Positions 1-14,650 of a stretch of 64,000 bases of DNA are shown here, piece after piece. Within the stretch, counting starts at the first letter, position 1; each line of letters begins with the position of its first letter. The notes beneath the pieces are model-generated. The model did not search any database. It saw nothing but the letters and a program-made list of their open reading frames with translations, and was not told the DNA's origin. The stretch lies in NCBI GenBank assembly GCA_943735955.1, contig OX030956.1, positions 16,057,695 through 16,121,694 of the forward strand, in the 5' to 3' direction. The position numbers and the translations under genes were made by a program. Source of the DNA: Piscicola geometra (Eukaryota > Annelida > Clitellata > Hirudinida > Piscicolidae).

Positions 1-277
1 TATGTAAATATGCAATATATGTAAATATGCAATATATGTAAATATGCAATATATGTAAATAGGCAATAAATGTAAATATGCACTATATGTAAATATGCAA
101 TATATGTAAATATGCAATATATGTAAATATGCAATATATGTAAATTTGCAAAATATGTAAATATGCATGATATGTAAATATGCAATATATGTAAATATGC
201 AATATATGTAAATATGCAATATATGTAAATATGCAATATATGTAAATATGCAATATATGTAAATATGCAATATATGT

Positions 278-3200
278 ACATATGCAATTTATGTTAATAT
301 GCAGTATATGTGAATATGCAATATATGTAAATATGCAATATATGTAAATATGCAATATATGTGAATATGCAATTTATGTAAGTATGCAATATATGTAAAT
401 ATGCAATATATGTAAATATGCAATATATGTAAATATGCAATATATGTAAATATGCAATATATGTAAATATGCAATATTTGTAAATATGCAATATGTGTAA
501 ATATGCAATAATTGTAAATATGCAATATATGTAAATATGCAATATATGTAAATATGCAATATATGTAAATATGCAATATATGTAAATATGCAATATATGT
601 AAATATGCAATATATGTAAATATGCAATATATGTAAATATGCAATATATGTAAATATGCAATATATGTGAATATGCAATATATGTAAATATGCAATATAT
701 GTAAATATGCAATATATGTAAATATACAATATACGTAAATATGCAATATATGTAAATATGCAATATATGTAAATATGCAGTATTTGTAAATAGGCAATAT
801 ATGTAAATATGCAATATATGTAAATATGCAATATATGTAAATATGCAATATATGTAAATATGCAATGTGTGTAAATATGCATTATATGTAAATATGCAAT
901 ATATGTAAATATGCAATATATGTAAATAGGCAATATATGTAAATATGCAATATATGTAAATATGCAATATATTTAAATATGAAATATATGTAAATATGCA
1001 ATATATGTAAATCTGCAATATATGTAAATATGCAATATATGTAAATATACAATATATGTAAATATGCAATATATGTGAATATACAATATATGTAAATATG
1101 CAATATATGTAAATATGCAATATATGTAAATATGCAATATATGTAAATATGCAATATATGTAAATATGCAATATATGTAAATATACAATATATGTAAATA
1201 TGCAATATATGTATATATACAATATATGTAATTATGCAATATATGTAAATATGCAATATATGTAAATATGCAATATATGTATATATACAATATATGTAAT
1301 TATGCAATATATGTAAATATGCAATATATGTAAATATGCAATATATGTAAATATGCAATATATGTAAATATGCAATATATGTAAATATGCAACATATGTA
1401 AAAATGCAATATATGTAAATATGCAATATATGTAAATATGCAATATATGTAAATATACAATATATGTAAATATGCAATATATGTATATATACAATATATG
1501 TAAATATGCAATATATGTAAATATGCAATATATGTAAATTTGCAATATATGTAAATATGCAATAAAGGAAAATATATAATATATGTAAATATGCAATATA
1601 TGTAAATCTGCAATATATGTAAATATGCAATATATGTAAATATACAATATATGTAAATATGCATTATATGTAAATATACAATATATGTAAATATGCAATA
1701 GATGTAAATATGCAATATATGTAAATATGCAATATATGTAAATATGCAATATATGTAAATATGCAATATATGTAAATATGCAATATATGTAAATATGCAA
1801 TATATGTAAATATGCAATATATGTAAATAGGCAATAAATGTAAATATGCACTATATGTAAATATGCAATATATGTAAATATGCAATATATGTAAATATGC
1901 AATATATGTAAATTTGCAAAATATGTAAATATGCAATATATGTAAATATGCAATATATGTAAATATGCAATATATGTAAATATGCAATATATGTAAATAT
2001 GCAATATATGTAAATATGCAATGTGTGTAAATATGCAATATATGTAAATATGCAATATATGTAAATATGCAATATATGTAAATAGGCAATATATGTAAAT
2101 ATGCAATATATGTAAATATGCAATATATTTAAATATGAAATATATGTAAATATGCAATATATGTAAATCTGCAATATATGTAAATATGCAATATATGTAA
2201 ATATACAATATATGTAAATATGCAATATATGTAAATATACAATATATGTAAATATGCAATATATGTAAATATGCAATATATGTAAATATGCAATATATGT
2301 AAATATGCAATATATGTAAATATGCAATATATGTAAATATGCAATATATGTAAATATGCAATATATGTAAATATGCAATATATGTAAAAATGCAATATAT
2401 GTAAATATGCAATATATGTAAATATGCAATATATGTAAATATGCAATATATGTAAATATGCAATATATGTAAATATGCAATATATGTAAATTTGCAATAT
2501 ATGTAAATACGCAATAAAGGAAAATATATAATATATGTAAATATGCAATATATGTAAATCTGCAATATATGTAAATATGCAATATATGTAAATATACAAT
2601 ATATGTAAATATGCAATATATGTAAATATACAATATATGTAAATATGCAATATATGTAAATATGCAATATATGTAAATATGCAATATATGTAAATATGCA
2701 ATATATGTAAATATGCAATATATGTAAATATGCAATATATGTAAATATGCAATATATGTAAATATGCAATATATGTAAATAGGCAATAAATGTAAATATG
2801 CACTATATGTAAATATGCAATATATGTAAATATGCAATATATGTAAATATGCAATATATGTAAATTTGCAAAATATGTAAATATGCAATATATGTAAATA
2901 TGCAATATATGTAAATATGCAATATATGTAAATATGCAATATATGTAAATATGCAATATATGTAAATATGCAATATATGTAAATATGCAATGTGTGTAAA
3001 TATGCAATATATGTAAATATGCAATATATGTAAATATGCAATATATGTAAATAGGCAATATATGTAAATATGCAATATATGTAAATATGCAATATATTTA
3101 AATATGAAATATATGTAAATATGCAATATATGTAAATCTGCAATATATGTAAATATGCAATATATGTAAATATACAATATATGTAAATATGCAATATATG

Positions 3201-6120
3201 TAAATATACAATATATGTAAATATGCAATATATGTAAATATGCAATATATGTGAATATGCAATATATGTAAATATGCAATATATGTAAATATGCAATATA
3301 TGTAAATATACAATATACGTAAATATGCAATATATGTAAATATGCAATATATGTAAATATGCAATATTTGTAAATAGGCAATATATGTAAATATGCAATA
3401 TATGTAAATATGCAATATATGTAAATATGCAATATATGTAAATATGCAATGTGTGTAAATATGCAATATATGGAAATATGCAATATATGTAAATATGCAA
3501 TATATGTAAATAGGCAATATATGTAAATATGCAATATATGTAAATATGCAATATATTTAAATATGAAATATATGTAAATATGCAATATATGTAAATCTGC
3601 AATATATGTAAATATGCAATATATGTAAATATACAATATATGTAAATATGCAATATATGTAAATATACAATATATGTAAATATGCAATATATGTAAATAT
3701 GCAATATATGTAAATATGCAATATATGTAAATATGCAATATATGTAAATATGCAATATATGTAAATATGCAATATATGTAAATATGCAATATATGTAAAT
3801 ATGCAATATATGTAAATATACAATATATGTAAATATGCAATATATGTAAATATACAATATATGTAAATATGCAATATATGTAAATATGCAATATATGTAA
3901 ATATGCAATATATGTAAATATGCAGTATATGTAAATATGCAATATATGTAAATATGCAATATATGTAAAAATGCAATATATGTAAATATGCAATATATGT
4001 AAATATGCAATATATGTAAATATGCAATATATGTAAATATGCAATATATGTAAATATGCAATATATGTAAATTTGCAATATATGTAAATATGCAATAAAG
4101 GAAAATATATAATATATGTAAATATGCAATATATGTAAATCTGCAATATATGTAAATATGCAATATATGTAAATATACAATATATGTAAATATGCAATAT
4201 ATGTAAATATACAATATATGTAAATATGCAATATATGTAAATATGCAATATATGTAAATATGCAATATATGTAAATATGCAATATATGTAAATATGCAAT
4301 ATATGTAAATATGCAATATATGTAAATATGCAATATATGTAAATATGCAATATATGTAAATAGGCAATAAATGTAAATATGCACTATATGTAAATATGCA
4401 ATATATGTAAATATGCAATATATGTAAATATGCAATATATGTAAATTTGCAAAATATGTAAATATGCAATATATGTAAATATGCAATATATGTAATTATG
4501 CAATATATGTAAATATGCAATATATGTAAATATGCAATGTGTGTAAATATGCAATATATGTAAATATGCAATATATGTAAATATGCAATATATGTAAATA
4601 GGCAATATATGTAAATATGCAATATATGTAAATATGCAATATATTTAAATATGAAATATATGTAAATATGCAATATATGTAAATCTGCAATATATGTAAA
4701 TATGCAATATATGTAAATATACAATATATGTAAATATGCAATATATGTAAATATACAATATATGTAAATATGCAATATATGTAAATATGCAATATATGTA
4801 AATATGCAATATATGTAAATATACAATATATGTAAATATGCAATATATGTAAATATACAATATATGTAAATATGCAATATATGTAAATATGCAATATATG
4901 TAAATATGCAATATATGTAAATATGCAATATATGTAAATATGCAATATATGTAAATATGCAATATATGTAAAAATGCAATATATGTAAATATGCAATATA
5001 TGTAAATATGCAATATATGTAAATATGCAATATATGTAAATATGCAATATATGTAAATATGCAATATATGTAAATTTGCAATATATGTAAATATGCAATA
5101 AAGGAAAATATATAATATATGTAAATATGCAATATATGTAAATCTGCAATATATGTAAATATGCAATATATGTAAATATACAATATATGTAAATATGCAA
5201 TATATGTAAATATACAATATATGTAAATATGCAATATATGTAAATATGCAATATATGTAAATATGCAAAATATGTAAATATGCAATATATGTAAATATGC
5301 AATATATGTAAATATGCAATATATGTAAATATGCAATATATGTAAATTTGCAAAATATGTAAATATGCAATATATGTAAATATGCAATATATGTAAATAT
5401 GCAATATATGTAAATATGCAATATATGTAAATATGCAATATATGTAAATATGCAATATATGTAAATATGCAATATATGTACATATGCAATTTATGTTAAT
5501 ATGCAGTATATGTGAATATGCAATATATGTAAATATGCAATATATGTAAATATGCAATATATGTGAATATGCAATCTATGTAAGTATGCAATATATGTAA
5601 ATATGCAATATATGTAAATATACAATATACGTAAATATGCAATATATGTAAATATGCAATATATGTAAATATGCAATATTTGTAAATAGGCAATATATGT
5701 AAATATGCAATATATGTAAATATGCAATATATGTGAATATGCAATCTATGTAAGTATGCAATATATGTAAATATGCAATATATGTGAATATGCAATATAT
5801 GTAAATATGCAATATATGTAAATATGCAATATATGTAAATATACAATATACGTAAATATGCAATATATGTAAATATGCAATATATGTAAATATGCAGTAT
5901 TTGTAAATAGGCAATATATGTAAATATGCAATATATGTAAATATGCAATATATGTAAATATGCAATATATGTAAATATGCAATGTGTGTAAATATGCAAT
6001 ATATGTAAATATGCAATATATGTAAATATGCAATATATGTAAATAGGCAATATATGTAAATATGCAATATATGTAAATATGCAATATATTTAAATATGAA
6101 ATATATGTAAATATGCAATA
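278..6120. repeat. Related blocks at about 0.28-0.95 and 5.48-6.05 kb
   Basis: The GTACAT marker (278 and 5480) and a following TAAGTATGC unit (near 380 and 5582) match at an offset of 5,202 bp, 306 monomers. Further right, ATACGTAAAT (CG at 734 and 5851) and GCAGTATTTG (777 and 5894) match at 5,117 bp, 301 monomers, so five monomers differ between the copies. A second ATACG at 5630 lies 221 bp (13 monomers) before the one at 5851, indicating a later local duplication in the right copy. Confidence 0.75.
1534..3110. repeat. Tandem duplication, 952-bp offset (56 monomers)
   Basis: Shared markers at this offset are GTAAATTTGC (1534, 2486), AATAAAGG (1561, 2513), GTAAATCTGC (1602, 2554) and TTTGCAAAATATG (1914, 2866). 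Beyond them the offset becomes 969 bp (GCAATGTGTG near 2021 and 2990; ATTTAAAT 2127 and 3096), so one monomer was gained or lost after duplication. A related copy follows at 1,581 bp (2513 to 4094; 2866 to 4447). Confidence 0.8.
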
Positions 6121-6620
6121 TATGTAAATCTGCAATATATGTAAATATGCAATATATGTAAATATACAATATATGTAAATATGCAATATATGTAAATATA
6201 CAATATATGTAAATATGCAATATATGTAAATATGCAATATATGTAAATATGCAATATATGTAAATATGCAATATATGTAAATATGCAATATATGTAAATA
6301 TGCAATATATGTAAATATGCAATATATGTAAATATGCAATATATGTAAATATGCAATATATGTGAATATGCAATATATGTAAATATGCAATATATGTAAA
6401 TATGCAATATATGTAAATATACAATATACGTAAATATGCAATATATGTAAATATGCAATATATGTAAATATGCAATATTTGTAAATAGGCAATATATGTA
6501 AATATGCAATATATGTAAATATGCAATATATGTAAATAGGCAATATATGTAAATCTGCAATATATGTAAATATGCAATATATGTAAATATGCAATATATG
6601 TAAATATGCAATATGTGTAA

Positions 6621-6650
6621 ATATGCAATATAATTTAAATATGCAATATA
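6621..6650. repeat. Isolated 18-bp unit (GCAATATAATTTAAAT)
   Basis: One monomer carries an extra base (ATATAATTTAAAT in place of ATATATGTAAAT). It is the first of only two length variants in the left 27.8 kb and shifts the register of all downstream landmarks by +1. It resembles the zone-E unit GCAATAGAATTTAAAT but differs by one base and lies 38 kb away. Confidence 0.85.
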
Positions 6651-8649
6651 TGTAAATATGCAATATATGTAATTATGCAATATATGTAAATATGCAATAT
6701 ATGTAAATATGCAATATATTTAAATATGAAATATATGTAAATATGCAATATATGTAAATCTGCAATATATGTAAATATGCAATATATGTAAATATACAAT
6801 ATATGTAAATATGCAATATATGTAAATATACAATATATGTAAATATGCAATATATGTAAATATGCAATATATGTAAATAAGTAATATATGTAAAAATGCA
6901 ATATATGTAAATATGCAATATATGTAAATATGCAATATATTTAAATATGAAATATATGTAAATATGCAATATATGTAAATCTGCAATATATGTAAATATG
7001 CAATATATGTAAATATACAATATATGTAAATATGCAATATATGTAAATATACAATATATGTAAATATGCAATATATGTAAATATGCAATATATGTAAATA
7101 TGCAATATATGTAAATATGCATTATATGTAAATATGCAATATATGTAAATATGCAATATATGTAAATATGCAATATATGTAAATATACAATATATGTAAA
7201 TATGCAATATATGTAAATATACAATATATGTAAATATGCAATATATGTAAATATGCAATATATGTAAATATGCAATATATGTAAATATGCAATATATGTA
7301 AATATGCAATATATGTAAATAAGCAATATATGTAAAAATGCAATATATGTAAATATGCAATATATGTAAATATGCAATATATGTAAATATGCAATATATG
7401 TAAATATGCAATATATGTAAATATGCAATATATGTAAATTTGCAATATATGTAAATATGCAATAAAGGAAAATATATAATATATGTAAATATGCAATATA
7501 TGTAAATCTGCAATATATGTAAATATGCAATATATGTAAATATACAATATATGTAAATATGCAATATATGTAAATATACAATATATGTAAATATGCAATA
7601 TATGTAAATATGCAATATATGTAAATATGCAATATATGTGAATATGCAATATATGTAAGTATGCAATATATGTAAATATGCAATATATGTGAATATGCAA
7701 TATATGTAAGTATGCAATATATGTAAATATGCAATATATGTAAATATGCAATATATGTAAATATGCAATATATGTAAATATGCAATATATGTAAATATGC
7801 AATATTTGTAAATATGCAATATATGTAAATATGCAATATTTGTAAATATGCAATATATGTAAATATGCAATATATGTAAATATGCAATATATGTAAATAT
7901 GCAATATATGTAAATATGCAATATATGTAAATATGCAATATATGTAAATATGCAATATATGTAAATATGCAATATATGTAAATATGCAATATATGTAAAT
8001 ATGCAATATATGTAAATATGCAATATATGTAAATATGCAATATATGTAAATATGCAATATATGTGAATATGCAATATATGTGAATATGCAATATATGTAA
8101 ATATGCTATATATGTAAATATACAATATACGTAAATATGCAATATATGTAAATATGAAATATATGTAAATATGCAATATTTGTAAATAGGCAATATATGT
8201 AAATATGCAATATATGTAAATATGCAATATATGTAAATATGCAATATATGTAAATATGCAATGTGTGTAAATATGCAATATATGTAAATATGCAATATAT
8301 GTAAATATGCAATATATGTAAATAGGCAATATATGTAAATATGCAATATATGTAAATATGCAATATATTTAAATATGAAATATATGTAAATATGCAATAT
8401 ATGTAAATCTGCAATATATTTAAATATGCAATATATGTAAATATACAATATATGTAAATATGCAATATATGTAAATATACAATATATGTAAATATGCAAT
8501 ATATGTAAATCTGCAATATATGTAAATATGCAATATATGTAAATATGCAATATATGTAAATATGCAATATATGTAAATATGCAATATATGTAAATATGCA
8601 ATATATGTAAATATGCAATATATGTAAATATGCAATATATGTAAATATA

Positions 8650-8680
8650 CAATATATGAAATAATTGCAATATATGTAAA
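8650..8680. repeat. Isolated 18-bp unit (ATATGAAATAATTGCAAT)
   Basis: One monomer reads ATATGAAATAATTGCAAT, 18 bp. It accounts for the second +1 shift in the left half: the AATAAAGG markers at 7461 and 8924 are 86 monomers plus 1 bp apart. It occurs once. Confidence 0.85.
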
Positions 8681-10499
8681 TATACAATATATGTAAATAT
8701 GCAATATATGTAAATATGCAATATATGTAAATATGCAATATATGTAAATATGCAATATATGTAAATATGCAATATATGTAAATATGCAATATATGTAAAA
8801 ATGCAATATATGTAAATATGCAATATATGTAAATATGCAATATATGTAAATATGCAATATATGTAAATATGCAATATATGTAAATATGCAATATATGTAA
8901 ATTTGCAATATATGTAAATATGCAATAAAGGAAAATATATAATATATGTAAATATGCAATATATGTAAATCTGCAATATATGTAAATATGCAATATATGT
9001 AAATATACAATATATGTAAATATGCAATATATGTGAATATACAATATATGTAAATATGCAATATATGTAAATATGCAATATATGTAAATATGCAATATAT
9101 GTAAATATGCATTATATGTAAATATGCAATATATGTAAATATGCAATATATGTAAATATGCAATATATGTAAATATGCAATATATGTAAATATGCATTAT
9201 ACGTAAATATGCAATATATGTAAATATGCAATATATGTAAATATGCAATAGATGTAAATATGCAATATATGTAAATATGCAATATATGTAAATATGCAAT
9301 AGATGTAAACATGCAATATATGTAAATATGCAATATATGTAAATATGCAATAAATGTAAATATGCAATATATGTAAATATGCAATATATGTAAATATGAA
9401 ATATATGTAAATATGCAATATATGTAAATATGCAATATATGTGAATATGCAATATATGTAAATATGCAATATATGTAAATATGCAATATATTTGAATATG
9501 CAATATATGTAAATATGCAATATACGTAAATATGCAATATATGTAAATATGCAATATATGTAAATATGCAATATATGTAAATATGCAATATATGTAAATA
9601 TGCAATATATGTAAATATGCAATATATGTAAATATGCAATATATGTAAATATGCAATATATGTAAATATGAAATAATTGTAAATATGCAATATATGTAAA
9701 TATGCAATAATTGTAAATATGCAATAAATGTAAATATGCAATAAATGTAAATATGCAATAAATGTAAATATGCAATAAATGTAAATATGCAATAAATGTA
9801 AATATGCAATATATGTAAATATGCAATATATGTAAATATGCAATATATGTAAATATGCAAAATATGTAAATATGCAATATATGTGAATATGCAATAGATG
9901 TAAATATGCAATATATGTAAATATGCAATATATGTAAATATGCAATAGATGTAAATATGCAATATATGTAAATATGCAATATATGTAAATATGCAATATA
10001 TGTAAATATGCAATATATGTAAATATGCAATATATGTAAATATGCAATATATGTAAATATGCAATATATGTAAATATGCAATATATGTAAATATGCAATA
10101 TATGTAAATATGCAATATATGTAAATATGCTATATATGTAAATATGCAATATATGTAAATAGGCAATAAATGTAAATATGCACTATATGTAAATATGCAA
10201 TATATGTAAATATGCAATATATGTAAATATGCAATATATGTAAATTTGCAAAATATGTAAATATGCAATATATGTAAATATGCAATATATGTAAATATGC
10301 AATATATGTAAATATGCAATATATGTAAATATGCAATATATGTAAATATGCAATAAATGTAAATATGCAATATATGTAAATATGCAATATATGTACATAT
10401 GCAATTTATGTTAATATGCAGTATATGTGAATATGCAATATATGTAAATATGCAATATATGTAAATATGCAATATATGTGAATATGCAATATATGTAAA

Positions 10500-13040
10500 T
10501 ATGCAATATATGTAAATATGCAATATATGTGAATATGCAATATATGTAAATATGCAATATATGTAAATATGCAATATATGTAAATATGCAATATATGTAA
10601 ATATGCAATATATGTAAATATGCAATATATGCGAATATGCAATATATGTAAATATGCAATATATGTAAATATGCAGTATATGTAAATATACAATATACGT
10701 AAATATGCAATATATGTAAATATGCAATATATGTAAATATGCAATATTTGTAAATAGGCAATATATGTAAATATGCAATATATGTAAATATGCAATATAT
10801 GTAAATATGCAATATATGTAAATATGCAATGTGTGTAAATATGCAATATATGTAAATATGCAATATATGTAAATATGCAATATATGTAAATAGGCAATAT
10901 ATGTAAATATGCAATATATGTAAATATGCAATATATTTAAATATGAAATATATGTAAATATGCAATATATGTAAATCTGCAATATATGTAAATATGCAAT
11001 ATATGTAAATATACAATATATGTAAATATGCAATATATGTAAATATACAATATATGTAAATATGCAATATATGTAAATATGCAATATATGTAAATATGCA
11101 ATATAGGTAAATATGCAATATATGTAAATATGCAATATATGTAAATATGCAATATATGTAAATATGCAATATATGTAAATATGCAATATATGTAAATATA
11201 CAATATATGTAAATATGCAATATATGTAAATATACAATATATGTAAATATGCAATATATGTAAATATGCAATATATGTAAATATGCAATATATGTAAATA
11301 TGCAATATATGTAAATATGCAATATATGTAAATATGCAATAGATGTAAATATGCAATATATGTAAAAATGCAATATATGTAAATATGCAATATATGTAAA
11401 TATGCAATATATGTAAATATGCAATATATGTAAATATGCAATATATGTAAATATGCAATATATGTAAATTTGCAATATATGTAAATATGCAATAAAGGAA
11501 AATATATAATATATGTAAATATGCAATATATGTAAATCTGCAATGTATGTAAATATGCAATATATGTAAATATACAATATATGTAAATATGCAATATATG
11601 TAAATATACAATATATGTAAATATGCAGTATATGTAAATATGCAATATATGTAAATATGCAATATATGTAAATATGCATTATATGTAAATATGCAATATA
11701 TGTAAATATGCAATATATGTAAATATGCAATATATGTAAATATGCAATATATGTAAATATGCAATATATGTAAATATGCAATATATGTAAATATGCAAGA
11801 TTTGTAAATATGCAATATATGTAAATATGCAATATATGTAAATATGCAATATATGTAAATATGCAATATATGTGAATATGCAATATATGTAAATATGCAA
11901 TATATGTAAATATGCAATATATGTAAATATGCAATATATGTAAATATGCAATATATGTAAATATGCAATATATGCGAATATGCAATATATGTAAATATGC
12001 AATATATGTAAATATGCAGTATATGTAAATATACAATATACGTAAATATGCAATATATGTAAATATGCAATATATGTAAATATGCAATATTTGTAAATAG
12101 GCAATATATGTAAATATGCAATATATGTAAATATGCAATATATGTAAATATGCAATATATGTAAATATGCAATGTGTGTAAATATGCAATATATGTAAAT
12201 ATGCAATATATGTAAATATGCAATATATGTAAATAGGCAATATATGTAAATATGCAATATATGTAAATATGCAATATATTTAAATATGAAATATATGTAA
12301 ATATGCAATATATGTAAATCTGCAATATATGTAAATATGCAATATATGTAAATATACAATATATGTAAATATGCAATATATGTAAATATACAATATATGT
12401 AAATATGCAATATATGTAAATATGCAATATATGTAAATATGCAATATAGGTAAATATGCAATATATGTAAATATGCAATATATGTAAATATGCAATATAT
12501 GTAAATATGCAATATATGTAAATATGCAATATATGTAAATATACAATATATGTAAATATGCAATATATGTAAATATACAATATATGTAAATATGCAATAT
12601 ATGTAAATATGCAATATATGTAAATATGCAATATATGTAAATATGCAATATATGTAAATATGCAATATATGTAAATATGCAATAGATGTAAATATGCAAT
12701 ATATGTAAAAATGCAATATATGTAAATATGCAATATATGTAAATATGCAATATATGTAAATATGCAATATATGTAAATATGCAATATATGTAAATATGCA
12801 ATATATGTAAATTTGCAATATATGTAAATATGCAATAAAGGAAAATATATAATATATGTAAATATGCAATATAAGTAAATCTGCAATGTATGTAAATATG
12901 CAATATATGTAAATATACAATATATGTAAATATGCAATATATGTAAATATACAATATATGTAAATATGCAATATATGTAAATATGCAATATATGTAAATA
13001 TGCAATATATGTAAATATGCATTATATGTAAATATGCAAT
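10500..13040. repeat. Tandem duplication, 1,343-bp offset (79 monomers)
   Basis: Matching pairs are GCGAATATG (10631, 11974), ATTTAAAT (10935, 12278), ATATAGG (11101, 12444), AATAAAGG (11491, 12834), CAATGTATG (11541, 12884) and GCATTATATG (11676, 13019). The GTACAT marker at 10395 has no partner at 11738, so the left limit lies between 10.4 and 10.63 kb. The copies meet near 11.8 kb. Confidence 0.88.
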
Positions 13041-13099
13041 ATATGTAAATATGCAATATATGTAAATATGCAATATATGTAAATATGCAATATATGTAA

Positions 13100-14395
13100 A
13101 TATGCAATATACGTAAATATGCAATATATGTAAATATGCAATATATGTAAATATGCAATAGATGTAAATATGCAATATATGTAAATATGCAATATATGTA
13201 AATATGCAATAGATGTAAACATGCAATATATGTAAATATGCAATATATGTAAATATGCAATAAATGTAAATATGCAATATATGTAAATATGCAATATATG
13301 TAAATATGAAATATATGTAAATATGCAATATATGTAAATATGCAATATATGTGAATATGCAATATATGTAAATATGCAATATATGTAAATATGCAATATA
13401 TTTGAATATGCAATATATGTAAATATGCAATATACGTAAATATGCAATATATGTAAATATGCAATATAGGTAAATATGCAATATATGTAAATATGCAATA
13501 TATGTAAATATGCAATATATGTAAATATGCAATATATGTAAATATGCAATATATGTAAATATGCAATATATGTAAATATGCAATAATTGTGAATATGCAA
13601 TATATGTAAATATGCAATATATGTAAATATGCAATATATGTAAATATGCAATATATGTAAATATGCAATATATGTAAATATGCAATAATTGTAAATATGC
13701 AATATATGTAAATATGCAATATATGTAAATATGCAATATATGTAAATATGCAATATATGTAAATATGCAATATATGTAAATATGCAATATACGTAAATAT
13801 GCAATATATGTAAATATGCAATATATGTAAATATGCAATAGATGTAAATATGCAATATATGTAAATATGCAATATATGTAAATATGCAATAGATGTAAAC
13901 ATGCAATATATGTAAATATGCAATATATGTAAATATGCAATAAATGTAAATATGCAATATATGTAAATATGCAATATATGTAAATATGAAATATATGTAA
14001 ATATGCAATATATGTAAATATGCAATATATGTGAATATGCAATATATGTAAATATGCAATATATGTAAATATGCAATATATTTGAATATGCAATATATGT
14101 AAATATGCAATATACGTAAATATGCAATATATGTAAATATGCAATATAGGTAAATATGCAATATATGTAAATATGCAATATATGTAAATATGCAATATAT
14201 GTAAATATGCAATATATGTAAATATGCAATATATGTAAATATGCAATATATGTAAATATGCAATAATTGTGAATATGCAATATATGTAAATATGCAATAT
14301 ATGTAAATATGCAATATATGTAAATATGCAATATATGTAAATATGCAATATATGTAAATATGCAATAATTGTAAATATGCAATATATGTAAATAT
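13100..14395. repeat. Tandem duplication, 680-bp offset (40 monomers)
   Basis: Matching pairs are ACGTAAAT (13111, 13791), GTAAACATG (13215, 13895), TTTGAATATG (13401, 14081), AATTGTGAAT (near 13585, 14265) and the GCAATAATTG unit (near 13681, 14361). They diverge right after the last marker. The left copy also matches 9.2-9.6 kb at an offset of 3,910 bp (230 monomers), so the 40-monomer block existed before it was doubled. Confidence 0.88.
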
Positions 14396-14650
14396 GCAAT
14401 AATTGTAAATATGCAATAAATGTAAATATGCAATAAATGTAAATATGCAATAAATGTAAATATGCAATAAATGTAAATATGCAATAAATGTAAATATGCA
14501 ATATATGTAAATATGCAATATATGTAAATATGCAATATATGTAAATATGCAATATATGTAAATATGCAATATATGTAAATATGCAATATATGTAAATATG
14601 CAATATACGTAAATATGCAATATATGTAAATATGCAATATAGGTAAATAT

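Larger units (their letters stand above)
1..9100. repeat. Array zone A
   Basis: Zone defined by variant content; limits are approximate. The typical variant TTTAAATATGAAATATATG (ATGT to ATTT, then GC to GA) has its ATTT at 971, 2127, 3096, 3555, 4643, 6088, 6718, 6939 and 8367. The two-monomer marker AATAAAGGAAAATATATAAT starts at 1561, 2513, 4094, 5097, 7461 and 8924. The variant GTAAATTTGCAAAATATG also recurs (near 145, 1914, 2866, 4447, 5347). Two length-variant units, near 6,630 and 8,660, each add 1 bp; otherwise the zone keeps strict 17-bp register. No gene is present. Confidence 0.75.

Noticed and set aside
1561..1585. AATAAAGG as a poly-A signal (AATAAA)
   Set aside because: AATAAA occurs in the marker and in GCAATAAATG units only as a one- or two-base change from the consensus; no transcript unit is present to terminate.
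6621..8680. The two odd units near 6,630 and 8,660 as junctions with foreign DNA
   Set aside because: Each is explained by one extra base plus a few substitutions within a monomer, and the array resumes at once on both sides.
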